From contig CP002295.1 in the NCBI GenBank assembly GCA_000238975.1, forward strand, positions 1,302,001 through 1,366,000: a DNA stretch of 64,000 nucleotides, read 5' to 3'. Position numbers and translations under genes: made by a program. Positions within the stretch are counted from its first letter, which is position 1. Each line of letters begins with the position of its first letter. The notes under the pieces are model-generated. The model was not told the origin of the DNA, ran no database searches, and worked only from the letters and a program-made list of their open reading frames with translations. This document shows, in pieces, positions 62,845 through 64,000 of this stretch. This DNA comes from Serratia symbiotica str. 'Cinara cedri'. Lineage in GTDB: Bacteria; Pseudomonadota; Gammaproteobacteria; Enterobacterales; Enterobacteriaceae.

Positions 62845-62864
62845 AAAATAAAATAAAATAAAAT
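62845..62864. repeat. Pentanucleotide microsatellite (AAAAT), 4 copies
   Basis: Four perfect AAAAT units in the zapG-plsC spacer; same unit as the array at 3008-3042. Confidence 0.8.
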
Positions 62865-63626
62865 AAATATTAGCTTAATGCATATAAATGAGTAACAGAA
62901 CTGATTTAATAACTACTAAACACATATCTAATTCAATCTAGCGCATAACAATCAAAATATTGATAATACTCACTTACAATTTAAGTACTCTATCTTACCT
63001 TATTAACATACTAGACTAAGATTATGATCTTATCTATTATAAGCTTCTGTAGTATAAGAAATCATAACATATAAGTAAAAAAAAATATTCTTTTCTCTAA
63101 TAACACATATGAAATATTACATCAATACGATAACACAAGAATAAATAATATCTGAAAAATTTTACTAACAATGATAAACTTTATAACTAAGAATTAATAA
63201 TATTACGATAATAATATTATAATACTACATTAGGTCATTATTAATGATATCATCAAGTAATTTACCTAAAGTAGTGAATATTATATCTCTCTATAATACT
63301 CTAATCAAATATGCAAACATATTCAACGTATCTACTTAATACTAGTATCTATGACTACATATTCCGTAACATAAGTAATAAAGTGCAGAATAAAATAGCA
63401 AATAAAAGTGTCCCTATTTCCCTAAGTGATCCATAAAATCAACAATACTCTATCAACTCTAAAAGAGTAATGCGAAAACTAGACTCTTATTATTTATATG
63501 GCCACTTTTAAGATAACTAATATTTTCTTACGTAAAATTATTATGTATAGCACCAAATTTTAAGCAATGATAAAAAATCTACAGAACATAGAAGATGGCG
63601 TGGCAAGTAGAATAAATGGAGATTTT

Positions 63627-64000
63627 ATGTTATTTATTGTGCGTATTTTTATCGGATTTTTTTATTGTATTTTAGTATGTATTTTCGGTACTGTATACTG
63701 CTTATTCAGCCCCCGTAATCCTCGTAATGTAGCAATCTTTGGTCATTTATTTGGTCGCATGTCAACTTTATTCGGTCTTAAAGTAAGAATACGTCGTCCT
63801 ATTAATAGCGCTAACAATGGTAATTGTATTTATATAGCTAATCACCAAAATAACTATGATATGGTGACAGCAGCTAATATTGTGCAACCACATACCATTA
63901 CCGTTGGGAAAAAAAGTTTACTATGGATTCCTTTTTTTGGCCTTTTGTATTGGCTAAGCGGCAATCTGCTGATTGATCGTTATCATCGCAATAAAGCACA
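63627..64000 (+). CDS. plsC: 1-acyl-sn-glycerol-3-phosphate acyltransferase, 5' part
   Basis: PlsC makes phosphatidic acid from lysophosphatidic acid and acyl-ACP, the second acylation of membrane phospholipid synthesis. The first 124 residues are in the window. A hydrophobic N-terminal membrane segment (about 4-26) is followed by the catalytic HX4D motif with His73 and Asp78 in YIANHQNNYDMV, the same numbering as E. coli PlsC, and then TITVGKKSLLWIPFFGLLYW and GNLLIDRYHRNKA, the start of acceptor motif II. ATG at 63627 is preceded by TGGAG with a 6-base gap. The gene continues beyond the window. Its E. coli neighbour parC is not visible upstream. Confidence 0.96.
   Translation, partial: MLFIVRIFIGFFYCILVCIFGTVYCLFSPRNPRNVAIFGHLFGRMSTLFGLKVRIRRPINSANNGNCIYIANHQNNYDMVTAANIVQPHTITVGKKSLLWIPFFGLLYWLSGNLLIDRYHRNKA

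Larger units (their letters stand above)
60020..63626. other. 3.6-kb gene-free spacer zapG-plsC
   Basis: degQ/degS (beside zapG) and parC (beside plsC) of E. coli are not recognisable. A 64-codon frame at 62329-62523 is at chance level and has no motif or binding site. Structures present: a 7-bp hairpin TACAGGG/CCCTGTA at 60145-60165, a 20-bp tandem duplication at 60590-60629, an 18-bp perfect hairpin at 62197-62235 and an AAAAT array at 62845-62864. A short less A+T-rich stretch directly upstream of plsC (63585-63615) may be the end of a lost gene. Confidence 0.5.

Overview
The window looks like a chromosome segment of an insect-associated enterobacterial (Gammaproteobacteria, Enterobacterales) endosymbiont in an advanced but unfinished stage of genome decay. 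Every recognisable product aligns best, from memory, with Escherichia/Serratia/Sodalis-type proteins. Base composition is very A+T rich. By my sum only about 22.6 kb of 64 kb (roughly 35%) is occupied by 21 protein genes and one RNA gene; the rest is gene-free A+T-rich DNA with no convincing open frames. The low coding density combined with intact, normal-length survivors resembles the large, gene-poor genomes reported for Serratia symbiotica and Sodalis-like co-symbionts. The genus is an inference only; the glutamine-dependent nadE at the old glnB locus mildly favours a Serratia/Yersinia/Sodalis relative over Escherichia.

Layout. 1-19431 is a thinned version of the E. coli 57-minute region in the same order and orientation: iscS (cut by the window edge), trmJ, suhB, glyA, nadE, purL, tadA, with iscR, hmp, glnB, glrRK and mltF missing. 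21974-28017 carries the pyruvate dehydrogenase genes lpd, aceF, aceE without pdhR. 33211-35436 holds yggX and trmB, with a 1.25-kb gap where mutY should be. 39330-44253 holds dolP, diaA, lpoA, rsmI and rnpB (yraN eroded). 48424-49104 is yqjA (DedA family). 56777-57613 is the rplM-rpsI ribosomal protein operon. 59585-59989 is zapG and 63627-64000 is the start of plsC. At least four junctions between these blocks are rearranged relative to E. coli.

What the genes do together. The survivors are informational and core metabolic: Fe-S/tRNA thiolation sulfur supply (IscS), tRNA modification and processing (TrmJ, TadA, TrmB, RNase P RNA), ribosome (L13, S9, RsmI), rRNA antitermination (SuhB), one-carbon/glycine and purine synthesis (GlyA, PurL), NAD synthesis (NadE), acetyl-CoA supply (PDH complex), and cell-envelope and cell-cycle support (LpoA, DolP, DiaA, YqjA, ZapG, PlsC).

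Most interesting points: SuhB keeps its fold and sequence identity but has lost four inositol-phosphatase active-site positions; rsmI has a 3'-terminal frameshift exactly at a run of seven A whose correction restores the conserved C-terminal domain; RNase P RNA has an altered GGU motif in the loop that pairs with tRNA 3' ends; and the gene-free DNA is full of short perfect tandem duplications, microsatellites and a few strong orphan hairpins. I found no mobile element, phage, CRISPR array or biosynthetic/defence cluster. Nothing here amounts to a new multi-gene system.
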